Notes under the pieces: model-generated
Seen by the model: only the letters and a program-made list of their open reading frames with translations
Databases searched by the model: none
What the model was told of the DNA's origin: nothing
Made by a program: the position numbers and the translations under genes
Assembly (NCBI GenBank): GCA_001660395.1
Contig: LXWE01000001.1
Coordinates: 1,386,357 to 1,450,356 of the forward strand
Direction of reading: 5' to 3'
Length of the DNA: 64,000 nt
Source: Alteromonadaceae bacterium XY-R5
GTDB lineage: Bacteria; Pseudomonadota; Gammaproteobacteria; Enterobacterales; Alteromonadaceae
In this document: piece after piece, positions 18,767 to 26,501 of the stretch
How positions within the stretch are numbered: the first letter of the stretch is position 1
Layout of the letters: each line of letters begins with the position of its first letter

Positions 18767-19863
18767 TGGCTCCGTTAACACGCACCATTCTCTTGCTGGC
18801 AGGCTTATCCCTGCCAGCATGGGCTGATTCAGCGCCAGATACTGATATGGTTGCCCTACGTGCAGCCTATACTCGGGCGCCCGCCAATTGGCCACAGGCC
18901 CAAACCAGCGATAATGTAACGCCAACTGCGCTGGCACCTATTCCTAAAGGAAACGTAAATGAGGCGAAAGCAGCGCTCGGCTCAATGCTATTTCATGATC
19001 CGATTCTCTCGAGGGATAACAGCATCAGCTGTGCCAGCTGCCATCAGGCTGAACGTCACTTTGCTGATGATGCTTCGGTATCAACAGGGGTTGAGCAACG
19101 CCAGGGCGCACGTAATGCTCCTCCAATTTTTGGTGTCGATTTATGGCAAAGCTTTTTTTGGGATGGACGAGCAAAAACGGCTGAACAGCAGGCACTTATG
19201 CCTATCGAAGAACATAAGGAAATGGACTTAACCATTTCCGAAGCATTATCTCGCTTGAATCAAAGCTCCGAATACTATGATTTGTTTCATCAGGTATATG
19301 GTGAGGACATTCAACGGGATGGCATTCAGCCCCAGCACTTGAGCAATGCCATTGTAGAATTCGAACGTACCCTCAACGCCCCGGCTACGCTGTACACCCA
19401 ATTCATTACCACCGCCTACCAATCACCTGAAAAGGCTGTGGCAATGTTGAACGATCAACAGTTGCAAGGGCTGCATTTATATCGCACCAAAGCGAAATGT
19501 ATGACCTGCCATGAAGGACCATTGTTAAGCGACAATGAATTTCACAGTACCGGCTTGCACTACTATCAACGAAGGTTTCAGGATCTCGGCCGTTACGATT
19601 TTACTGGAGAAGCTGAAGATGTCGGAAAGTTCAGAACGCCAAGTTTGCTGGGAGTAAAAGACACCTTTCCCTGGATGCATAATGGGCTGTTTAATCAAAT
19701 GCTTGGGATTGTTCGCATGTATAACGCGGGTGGTGCACGACCAAAGCGAAAAGCCGAGCAACTTGATGATCCGATGTTTCCAGAAACCACAGATCTGTTG
19801 ATTCCTTTGCATCTGACAAAACAGGAAGAACAAGATCTCGAAGCATTCTTGAATATTCTTTAA
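18766..19863 (+). CDS. Di-heme cytochrome c peroxidase / MauG-family protein
   Basis: A 365-residue periplasmic protein with signal peptide (cleavage after AWA, about residue 20) and two c-type heme sites, C89-A-S-C-H93 and C245-M-T-C-H249. Other family features are LFHDPILSRDNSISCASCH, APPIFGV, FWDGRA and the C-terminal FRTPSLLGV and PWMHNG. Bacterial di-heme peroxidases reduce H2O2, while MauG and MbnH relatives instead oxidise residues of a protein partner. The ATG at 18766 overlaps the receptor stop, so strict coupling is likely; a TTG at 18763 is the alternative. Coupling to a TonB receptor and a large lipoprotein suggests a MauG-like role on a metal-uptake partner, which is inference. 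Confidence 0.85.
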   Translation: MAPLTRTILLLAGLSLPAWADSAPDTDMVALRAAYTRAPANWPQAQTSDNVTPTALAPIPKGNVNEAKAALGSMLFHDPILSRDNSISCASCHQAERHFADDASVSTGVEQRQGARNAPPIFGVDLWQSFFWDGRAKTAEQQALMPIEEHKEMDLTISEALSRLNQSSEYYDLFHQVYGEDIQRDGIQPQHLSNAIVEFERTLNAPATLYTQFITTAYQSPEKAVAMLNDQQLQGLHLYRTKAKCMTCHEGPLLSDNEFHSTGLHYYQRRFQDLGRYDFTGEAEDVGKFRTPSLLGVKDTFPWMHNGLFNQMLGIVRMYNAGGARPKRKAEQLDDPMFPETTDLLIPLHLTKQEEQDLEAFLNIL

Positions 19864-19886
19864 GAAAGGCGGACATTTGGAGAAAT

Positions 19887-20010
19887 AAAAAACCGCCAGA
19901 TACCGAGGGCCGGTGGTATTTGGCGGGTATGATGAGAATATAACCAAGTGAATCGTCTAATAAAACCCGTTTGCCAGCGTGACCTGGCAAAAGGGTTAAC
20001 AGCAAAGACA
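19887..20010 (-). ncRNA. Candidate Fur-regulated small RNA (about 124 nt)
   Basis: On the minus strand the gap contains a full transcription unit with no ORF. It has -35 TTGCAA (20044-20039), a 17-base spacer holding a Fur-like box, and -10 TACTAT (20021-20016). A first hairpin pairs AACCC/GGGTT and TTGCCAG/CTGGCAA around a GTCACG loop. An AU-rich linker of about 36 nt follows, then a terminator hairpin CCGCCAAATACC / GGTATCTGGCGG with T6. This matches the plan of RyhB-type iron-regulated sRNAs, but I see no RyhB core sequence, so it would be an analogue. No minus-strand protein gene ends here that could otherwise need the terminator. Ends are estimated, and expression is unproven. Confidence 0.5.
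19890..19929 (-). terminator. Rho-independent terminator oriented to the minus strand
   Basis: Stem of 11 pairs with one A-C mismatch, loop ACCGGCCCTC, then T6 only when read on the minus strand. On the plus strand the hairpin lacks a T-tract, so it is not the natural terminator of the peroxidase gene ending at 19863. Confidence 0.8.
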
Positions 20011-20022
20011 GTTTTATAGTAA

Positions 20023-20037
20023 CGAGAATTATTCTTA
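20023..20037. promoter_or_regulatory. Fur-box-like palindrome
   Basis: CGAGAATTATTCTTA scores 10 of 14 against the 7-1-7 Fur consensus, with a perfect AGAAT-T-ATTCT core. It sits between the -35 and -10 of the minus-strand sRNA promoter. It could also act on plus-strand transcription toward 20172, where a TATAAA (20046-20051) lacks a good -35. Confidence 0.55.
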
Positions 20038-20171
20038 TTTGCAAATATAAATTGATTAATTTTTGAAATATTTTCTGCCTTGCCAATTCGTCATTTCACA
20101 GCGATCACCATGCCTCTGCCGCTCAAATATTGTAATCTTCGCCTATCTGTCTTTTCATTTGCGATTTTGCA

Positions 20172-21134
20172 ATGCTGTACTTGTCAAAACATGACCTTGC
20201 TCAATTAGATTGCCCTGCCGAAGCGGTATTATCGGTGCTTGAGCAAACCATACTCAGTGCCGACCCGCAATCTCATCATCCCTCAACATGGGCTGTCCCT
20301 AAGTCTGTTTTAACATTACCTGATGGTCGCTATTTGATGACCACTATGTCCGTTTCCGATAATCCGCCACTGATGGCGGTCAAATCGCTTTTGGTTAATC
20401 AGCACAACCCCAGGCAAGGTCTTGATGCCATTAACGCCTCCATCACGCTGTTAAACAGTCAAACCGGCTTAACGGAAGCCATGCTTGATGGCAATTGGGT
20501 CACAGCCATTCGCACCGCAGCGGCTAGCGCCCTGGCAGCGAGGAAACTGGCTCGTTCTGACAGTACCCACATTGCATTTATCGGCTGTGGTGTGCAGGCC
20601 CAAAGCCATTTAGCCTTATTTAAGCAACTGTTTCCGCTACGTCACGTTTTTGCTTTGGGCCGTGGCGCCAAAAATCGCGATGCTTTGTGCCACACAGCAC
20701 TCGAGCTTGGACTTAATGCGACCCCATGTGACGACGCCAAACAAGCTGTTGAGCTGGCCGACATTGTTATCAGCTCTATCCCGCTGAATTACTCAGGTGA
20801 GGCATTCATTGATCCCAACTGGCTCAAGCCTGGCGTATTTGTATCCTCGGTAGACCTGGGTTTACCCTGGATGAAACAGGGCTTAGAAAACTTCAGCTGT
20901 ACGATTGTCGATGACCTGGCCCAGGAGGCTGCAATGGCAACGCCATTGTTGCCCGTCAATCTAGTGCATGGGGATATCACCGATCTGGTAAGCGGACGCT
21001 TAGCAGGGCGAACCGACGCCGCACAGAAAACGGGCTTTTTCTTTCGTGCGGTGGCCCTGGGAGATTTTGCACTCGCAACTCTGGCCTACCGACTGGCCCG
21101 CTCACAACAACTTGGTACCGAATTACCAGCTTAA
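20172..21134 (+). CDS. Ornithine cyclodeaminase / mu-crystallin family protein
   Basis: A 320-residue NAD(P)-binding protein of the OCD/mu-crystallin family, whose members include ornithine cyclodeaminase, alanine dehydrogenase, ketimine reductases and siderophore enzymes such as SbnB. The dinucleotide motif IGCGVQAQ starts at residue 137. K71, R114 and D228 line up with substrate residues described for the Pseudomonas enzyme. No good ribosome site precedes ATG 20172, but no better start exists. The upstream Fur-like box raises a link to iron, and the HupE-like gene follows. No siderophore biosynthesis genes are adjacent, so amino-acid metabolism is equally possible. Confidence 0.8.
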   Translation: MLYLSKHDLAQLDCPAEAVLSVLEQTILSADPQSHHPSTWAVPKSVLTLPDGRYLMTTMSVSDNPPLMAVKSLLVNQHNPRQGLDAINASITLLNSQTGLTEAMLDGNWVTAIRTAAASALAARKLARSDSTHIAFIGCGVQAQSHLALFKQLFPLRHVFALGRGAKNRDALCHTALELGLNATPCDDAKQAVELADIVISSIPLNYSGEAFIDPNWLKPGVFVSSVDLGLPWMKQGLENFSCTIVDDLAQEAAMATPLLPVNLVHGDITDLVSGRLAGRTDAAQKTGFFFRAVALGDFALATLAYRLARSQQLGTELPA

Positions 21135-21236
21135 AAATTTTTACGACAACATTAAAACAAGCGTAAAGATGGATTAAAGTTGACTGTGCAAATAAAGATA
21201 GATGGTAAAATAAAATACCAATTTGGTACGATATTA

Positions 21237-22592
21237 ATGTGGTTGTCGTCGCTGAGGTTAGGTGTGCGCGTTATTTTGTTGTGTATAGTGTGTTGGTTGC
21301 CCTGGCAAAAAGCATTTGCCCACAATGACCTTCATAGCAATGCATTTGTACAGGTTGATAAACAGCAAATCCGAATTACGCTGCAGTTGCCCCTGGCCCT
21401 TTTGAGCCAACTGTCTCCCGAACCGCTGACAACGGGGAATTTGCCTTCAGTCACGACATTCAAATGGCTAAAAGACTATCTGGGTCAGCATGTGATCATA
21501 AAAGACATTGAGCACATGCCCCTCACACTGGCTGAATTAGAAATAAACCCTTTTAGCCAGGAAGATAAACAATACCTGTTACTAAACCTGCAATTCAGAA
21601 CCCACAGCGAGTTAAGTAAAAATCAGATACCCGCAGAATTCAAAGGTCTTAACCCAGCCTACCCTGAACATCGAACGTATGTCTATCTGATGCAGGATTT
21701 TGAAGACGGTAAACTGCTCGATTCACCACAAATGATTGCGTTACTGCAACATAGTAATCAGCAATTTACTATTGCACGCGATCATCCATCGCGCTTTAAG
21801 GGCCTGATTGAACTGTTTGTATATGGTGGCAAACATATCTTAGAAGGGATGGATCACCTGCTGTTTTTATTTTGCCTGCTAATACCTGCGCCACTGAGGA
21901 TCAGAAATAAAAAATGGTTTTACAGCCGCTTCAGATCAATGCCGGCACACCGGATCACCTGGCTGATTACGGCATTTACCCTGGGTCATACCCTGTCATT
22001 GTTCGCTAATAGTCTTGGCCTGATCAATGTGCCTGAACAAACAACCGAAATATTGGTTGCATTCTCCCTGGCATTTGCAGCCATCTATACCATTAAACCC
22101 ATCTGGCATGGATACTCCTATGCCGTTGTCACCTTATTTGGCTTTGTACACGGGCTTTCCTTTTCCAGTGCTATTTCAGTGGCTGGATTGTCTGTCAGCT
22201 CGCAACTTAGCTCTGTATTCGCATTTAATGTTGGGATTGAGATCAGTCAGATTGCTTTAATCTTTATGCTTTTGCCTTGCTTAAGCAGCTGGTCTGACAG
22301 TAAACAATACACGACCTTTCGCCTGTTTATGGCGGCAGTAGTAATTGTGTTTGCGGGCAGTTGGGGCTGGTCTCAGGTAACGGGCCAGAGCAACACCATC
22401 ACCAATAGCGCAGACTGGCTGCATAGTTACTTACCTGTCATCTATTTATTTATGGTCTTAAGCACTTTAATTCGAGTAATTATAAAACCCGTACAGCCCA
22501 AGCATTTGCCTGATAGCTTCATTAGCGCAGCTCAACCTATTAGCCCGGAACGCTCCGTTCAGGCGGCTTTATCCGAAGGCGAAGATAAATAA
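21237..22592 (+). CDS. HupE/UreJ-like membrane protein
   Basis: From ATG 21237 the protein has 451 residues. A signal peptide (cleavage near KAFA|HN) leads an exported N-terminal domain of about 175 residues, followed by six to seven membrane helices. The HupE/UreJ signature appears as GGKHILEGMDHLLFLF, TLGHTLSLFA and FGFVHGLSFSS. HupE/UreJ proteins are linked to nickel or cobalt supply, though this two-domain type is poorly characterised. The open frame extends to TTG 21180; ATG 21237 is preferred because it begins the signal peptide and because TTGACT at 21180-21185 and a TACCAATTTGGTA palindrome at 21216-21228 look like promoter DNA. Its end overlaps the convergent patatin gene by 34 bases. 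Confidence 0.72.
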   Translation: MWLSSLRLGVRVILLCIVCWLPWQKAFAHNDLHSNAFVQVDKQQIRITLQLPLALLSQLSPEPLTTGNLPSVTTFKWLKDYLGQHVIIKDIEHMPLTLAELEINPFSQEDKQYLLLNLQFRTHSELSKNQIPAEFKGLNPAYPEHRTYVYLMQDFEDGKLLDSPQMIALLQHSNQQFTIARDHPSRFKGLIELFVYGGKHILEGMDHLLFLFCLLIPAPLRIRNKKWFYSRFRSMPAHRITWLITAFTLGHTLSLFANSLGLINVPEQTTEILVAFSLAFAAIYTIKPIWHGYSYAVVTLFGFVHGLSFSSAISVAGLSVSSQLSSVFAFNVGIEISQIALIFMLLPCLSSWSDSKQYTTFRLFMAAVVIVFAGSWGWSQVTGQSNTITNSADWLHSYLPVIYLFMVLSTLIRVIIKPVQPKHLPDSFISAAQPISPERSVQAALSEGEDK

Positions 22593-23398
22593 TCTAGCGC
22601 CAGCTGGCGCCCCATGTCGTACCCCATGATTAACTTGTCTTTGTTCATCGTCAGGCGTTTTACGGCAAAACTCTCATCTGGAACGATCATCCGTATGCGG
22701 CAATCTTTGGGCGGCGCTTTAATAAACGCGAGAGTCTCGTTATAAATGGCGTAACGCTGCAGCATAGTGTTGAGTAATTTCGGCTGATCCTTAAACATTT
22801 TTTCTAACAACCATGGTGCCTTGGCCGGCTTCTTTTCATACCCCAGAGGCTGCGACAGGATCACTGTAATATCTCTGGCTCCCATGGCATATGCCTGACG
22901 AACAGGAATTGCATCGGCAGCCCCCCCATCAACGTAAGGAATACCATTAATTTCAGGCTGATGCCGGTATACCAGGGGTAAAGCGCAGGACGCAACCATA
23001 ACTTCATCGAGATTTTGTTCATTCACACGAATGTATTCTGCCTGTCCTGAATCCACTCGGGTGACCCCCACAAACAAGGGAAGACCGTGACTAATACGTG
23101 TGCGCTCAATCGGAATTTTTTTATCAGCGTAATGCCAAAGCCAGTGCACATCAGTCATGTGGCCGCCCGCCATTAAACGAATGGGGTTAAAGAATTCCCG
23201 ACGTGTCGCATAATGCAAAATCACGTTCTTGCTTCGAATAGGTTGCTCTGTCACATAAGCTGCCAGATTAGTCGCACCGGCAGAAACGCCAAGGGCGAAA
23301 TCAAACAAAGGTTCATGTTTTTCCATAAACACATCCAGCACACCCGCAGCAAAAATGCCGCGCATTGCCCCTCCTTCTACTACCAGCGCTGATTTCAT
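22559..23398 (-). CDS. Patatin-like phospholipase (YjjU type)
   Basis: A 279-residue patatin-family serine lipase. The oxyanion motif GGAMRG is at 9-14, the nucleophile elbow GVSAG gives S39, and the catalytic aspartate is D157 in YVDGGA, so the Ser-Asp dyad is complete. Length and motifs resemble E. coli YjjU. No signal peptide is seen, so it is probably cytoplasmic or peripheral to the inner membrane. It converges with the HupE-like gene with a 34-base overlap. The true substrate is unknown. Confidence 0.85.
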   Translation of the reverse strand: MKSALVVEGGAMRGIFAAGVLDVFMEKHEPLFDFALGVSAGATNLAAYVTEQPIRSKNVILHYATRREFFNPIRLMAGGHMTDVHWLWHYADKKIPIERTRISHGLPLFVGVTRVDSGQAEYIRVNEQNLDEVMVASCALPLVYRHQPEINGIPYVDGGAADAIPVRQAYAMGARDITVILSQPLGYEKKPAKAPWLLEKMFKDQPKLLNTMLQRYAIYNETLAFIKAPPKDCRIRMIVPDESFAVKRLTMNKDKLIMGYDMGRQLALDYLSSPSDKAA

Positions 23399-23557
23399 TT
23401 CCTGTCCAACCTTGTCGTTAAGCCCAATTAATTACACTAAAAATGCTTAGCCACTATACAAAGTCCACGAGCAAATGACATTAGGGAAAAATTGATGGAT
23501 TTAATCGAATGCCTGCAACAAAAGAGAAAGGTTTACCCAAGAAAACAATAAAACTAA

Positions 23558-23590
23558 TAAAAAAGCCCGGTAATACACCGGGCTTTTTTA
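23558..23590 (-). terminator. Terminator after the lytic transglycosylase gene
   Basis: Stem AAGCCCGG / CCGGGCTT with a short loop flanked by A and T runs. It lies 13 bases past the stop at 23603 and can work on both strands. Confidence 0.85.
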
Positions 23591-23602
23591 ATTTTCATTC
23601 GT

Positions 23603-24991
23603 TTAAATGCTATCGAGTGAACGATAGATATTGCGCCTATTAGTCACTTTTTTCACATACTGACGTGTTTCATCGTATGGTAGCTGTTCGACTAAACGTT
23701 GGTACACCTGTTCCGGTGTCATGTTGTTAATCACCTCGGCGGCTTTATTGATATTGCGGGAGCCATCCTTACTGAAGGTTTTCGCAACATTACCACTGCC
23801 GGTGTTATAGGCGGCAATCACACAATAGGTGCGACTTTCCGGATTATCAATCGCCTTCAGATAACGGCTGTATAAAATGTGCATATAGGCGACACCAGCT
23901 TCAATATTCGGGTTCGCCTGCAACAACTGCGTTTCTTCCATCGGTGCATCTTTGTTATATAAAAAGCGATTCACATCAATACCAGCGGTACGAGGCACAA
24001 TCTGCATCAAACCAAAAGCCGGAATATGTGACTGTGCTTTTGGATTGAAATAGCTTTCCGTATGCATGATCGCCAACATCAGGCTGGGTGGTAATTCCCA
24101 ACGCTCGGCTTCGCTCTCCACTCTGGCCAGATAGGGTTTCGCTTTATCCAAATCGCGCTTATTTTGCAGCGGAATGGTGAAGGTGGTGACTTTTTTCTTG
24201 GTCAGTTCATCACGCTTGTTGTTTTCTACTGCCGCAGTTTTCTGTTTAAGTGCTGCTATACGCGCTTGTGATTCCTTATCAATTTGCGCTTTTTCTTGCT
24301 GCAGTTTTACTTCATCTGCTTTGGTTTCAGGTGTTTCGGTTTGTTCACTTGCCAGATCATACACTTTCTCCAGTTCACGCTTCTGCGCATTGGCCTGTTC
24401 AGCAATCAAGGCAACTTCTTTCTCTACCACCTTCTCCGGCTCTGCCACGACTTCAACTTTTTCGTCTTCTCGCTTGGCCTTCGTCAGCAAAGATTTCGCG
24501 GTACGACTGTCGATTTTGCTGCCAACAGCCTGTTTCAGAACTTCGCTACCGTCCTTGTCTTTCGCCGTTTTTTCAAGGGCCTTGACGGCTGAGTCCAAAT
24601 CCACCGATTCAGCCGCATCATGCAACACGCTGATACGAATTTCGTTTTTCTCAAAATCCACGACAGTTTTGGTATCTGAACGATCGTCGTACTCAACAAA
24701 CTTGGCCTGAGTAGATACTTCTGATTCTCCCCAGGTGTTGATCAGCTTGTCGCGTATATCGTCTAACTTTTGAAAATGTTCCTGACGGAATTTTTGATAC
24801 TCGGCCAGATAACTTTCTTTCCACTGCTGGAATTCTTTCATCTCCGCTTCACTGCCTTCATTGTTCAATTCAGCAATCTCAGCATCTAATTCCGCAAATG
24901 GGTCCGGCTCGTCATTCGTCTGCGCGTACAATCCCTGTGATAGCAATAGGGAGAAACTCAGACAGATTGTTCCTTTCAACATAGGTTTCAT
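23603..24991 (-). CDS. MltC-like lytic murein transglycosylase
   Basis: A 462-residue exported protein with signal peptide ending YAQ (about residue 24); there is no lipobox, unlike E. coli MltC. Residues about 40-165 resemble the MltC N-terminal domain, about 165-290 form a Glu/Lys/Gln-rich coiled coil, and 295-455 are an SLT goose-type lysozyme domain. The catalytic glutamate is E312 in MHTESYFNP, followed by GLMQIVP and AAYNTGSGNV. It cleaves glycan strands of peptidoglycan to form anhydromuropeptides. It is 26 bases downstream of the ETEC_3214-like gene in the same operon. Confidence 0.88.
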   Translation of the reverse strand: MKPMLKGTICLSFSLLLSQGLYAQTNDEPDPFAELDAEIAELNNEGSEAEMKEFQQWKESYLAEYQKFRQEHFQKLDDIRDKLINTWGESEVSTQAKFVEYDDRSDTKTVVDFEKNEIRISVLHDAAESVDLDSAVKALEKTAKDKDGSEVLKQAVGSKIDSRTAKSLLTKAKREDEKVEVVAEPEKVVEKEVALIAEQANAQKRELEKVYDLASEQTETPETKADEVKLQQEKAQIDKESQARIAALKQKTAAVENNKRDELTKKKVTTFTIPLQNKRDLDKAKPYLARVESEAERWELPPSLMLAIMHTESYFNPKAQSHIPAFGLMQIVPRTAGIDVNRFLYNKDAPMEETQLLQANPNIEAGVAYMHILYSRYLKAIDNPESRTYCVIAAYNTGSGNVAKTFSKDGSRNINKAAEVINNMTPEQVYQRLVEQLPYDETRQYVKKVTNRRNIYRSLDSI

Positions 24992-25017
24992 CGTCTAATC
25001 CTTTTCAGTTGAGCACT

Positions 25018-25824
25018 TTAGCTTTGGGTGAACATCTGATACTCATATCGTGTTAACAGGCTTTCGGCCAATACTTTGGCGTCTACTTCTCCAATCGCGA
25101 AGAAATTAGGAAAGACCTGTTCACGAATTCGATTCAATTTAGTATCGATTTCACTTTCTGAACCAAATGTTTCAGCATCGTTCAATTCACGAACCGCATC
25201 AGTGATACGTTCATTATAATCGTCTTCGACCTTATCCGTTTGAGGTACGGCACCATATTCCACGAAGCCACGCACCAGAGTCAGAAACATTTGTTGCTTA
25301 CCCAGCTCCTGAGCTTCGACGAAATAAATCAGGTTATTTACATCAAAAAAGTAACTCGATGGATTGTCGTTCGACTTCATCAGCGGAATTTCACCTAACT
25401 CTTCCGCAAATGGAATGGCCGGAGAAAATCCATCTTCTTTACTAAATACTGTGTAACCGACGATACGTTCATCATCTGTTATCAGCGTCAGCTCAAATTT
25501 CTCTTCTGAAAAATACTGAAAGCGCAGCTCAGGACGGTTACTGGAACGCTTAATAACGTAAGGCTCACCCAGTTCTTCTTTCACAAATGCCAGGCTATTG
25601 CCAACGTGAATGCCTTCGATCAATTCATATTCGAGCGAGTTGGTAAAATTTGCCAACACGTCTTCATACAAACTGCCTAATAATTCTTTGGTATCGTTAA
25701 ACTGGCCTGAAGAAATCATCAAAGCGGCCAGGGTAAAAACGGTGGTTTGTAACTTTTTCCAGAAAGAAATCTTTTCTGAACTCTCGTCTACATCCACTGC
25801 ATCGAGTTTATTTTCCGTGTTCAT
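25018..25824 (-). CDS. ETEC_3214-like membrane-anchored protein of unknown function
   Basis: A 268-residue protein with an acidic N-terminus, one hydrophobic helix at about 28-45 (TVFTLAALMISSGQ) and a soluble domain with EYELIEGIHVGNSLAFVKEELGEP. This pattern resembles the ETEC_3214 family as I remember it. No enzymatic motif is visible. It precedes an MltC-like transglycosylase by 26 bases, suggesting an envelope role. It is separated from the next operon by a terminator at 25857-25883. Confidence 0.6.
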   Translation of the reverse strand: MNTENKLDAVDVDESSEKISFWKKLQTTVFTLAALMISSGQFNDTKELLGSLYEDVLANFTNSLEYELIEGIHVGNSLAFVKEELGEPYVIKRSSNRPELRFQYFSEEKFELTLITDDERIVGYTVFSKEDGFSPAIPFAEELGEIPLMKSNDNPSSYFFDVNNLIYFVEAQELGKQQMFLTLVRGFVEYGAVPQTDKVEDDYNERITDAVRELNDAETFGSESEIDTKLNRIREQVFPNFFAIGEVDAKVLAESLLTRYEYQMFTQS

Positions 25825-25856
25825 AGTGTGCTAATTTGAGTGCTGCTAAATCGAAG

Positions 25857-25883
25857 TAAAAGGGAGACCAGTGGGCCTCCCTG
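25857..25883 (-). terminator. Terminator after the LPP20-like lipoprotein gene
   Basis: Minus strand: GGGAGGCC / GGTCTCCC stem (one G-T pair), loop CACT, then TTTTACTT. Confidence 0.62.
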
Positions 25884-25904
25884 CATTTATTGTGCGCTGA
25901 CGAA

Positions 25905-26483
25905 TTAGTCGGTCAGACGCTTAATTTCTTTATCCAGATCCTGCTCAGCTTTGAATGCTTTAAATTCTTCGTACAGGAACTTCTCATCTTGTGGATTAAC
26001 ATTGCGCTTGCTAGCAGCAATGATTTGATCGAACAGATCTTTAGTTGCTGCTGGGCTCAGCGTCATCAACGCACAGTAATGTTGTACACCTGCGATATCG
26101 ACCAAATCCGCTTTTACCACGCGAGAACCTGTCAGGGTTTGCTTGGTTAATTGCTTAGATACTGAGCTGAAATTAGTACCCACGGACGTATCTTCATTTG
26201 AATCCGTGCGACGAGAGTAGGTTTTATCCAGGCCTTCAACACGTACATCAATTTGCTGTGCCAGCGCCAAACGCGCATTCGCAGCTGCCATTTTTTGATC
26301 TACCGAGAAGTTACCAGACGACTTCACACAATCTGCAGCGGCAATTCCATCTTCCACTACTGGGTTTAATACCCATTGCGGGATACTTGCGGTAGGTTTG
26401 GCTGGTTCAGGCGCAGGTGTTGAACCACATGCGGCCAGTGTGCTTACCGCAGCAGCCAGAGTCGCCATTTTTAACTTATTCAT
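25905..26483 (-). CDS. LPP20-like lipoprotein
   Basis: A 192-residue lipoprotein with lipobox LAAC (C19). After a short linker comes an LPP20-type domain: IPQWVLNPVVEDGIAAAD, then a long helix of Ala/Leu/Gln residues (AAANARLALAQQIDV). LPP20 relatives include flagellar FlgP and many envelope lipoproteins. A GGAGATGGAAT site precedes ATG 26483. It is last in a four-gene operon (30867-25905). Confidence 0.7.
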   Translation of the reverse strand: MNKLKMATLAAAVSTLAACGSTPAPEPAKPTASIPQWVLNPVVEDGIAAADCVKSSGNFSVDQKMAAANARLALAQQIDVRVEGLDKTYSRRTDSNEDTSVGTNFSSVSKQLTKQTLTGSRVVKADLVDIAGVQHYCALMTLSPAATKDLFDQIIAASKRNVNPQDEKFLYEEFKAFKAEQDLDKEIKRLTD

Positions 26484-26501
26484 CAGATTCCATCTCCATG
26501 T

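Noticed and set aside
24174..24710. 178-residue open frame on the plus strand, Ser/Phe-rich
   Set aside because: It is the antisense shadow of the coiled-coil part of the MltC-like gene; its Ser/Phe/Leu runs are the complement of Glu/Lys/Gln codons.
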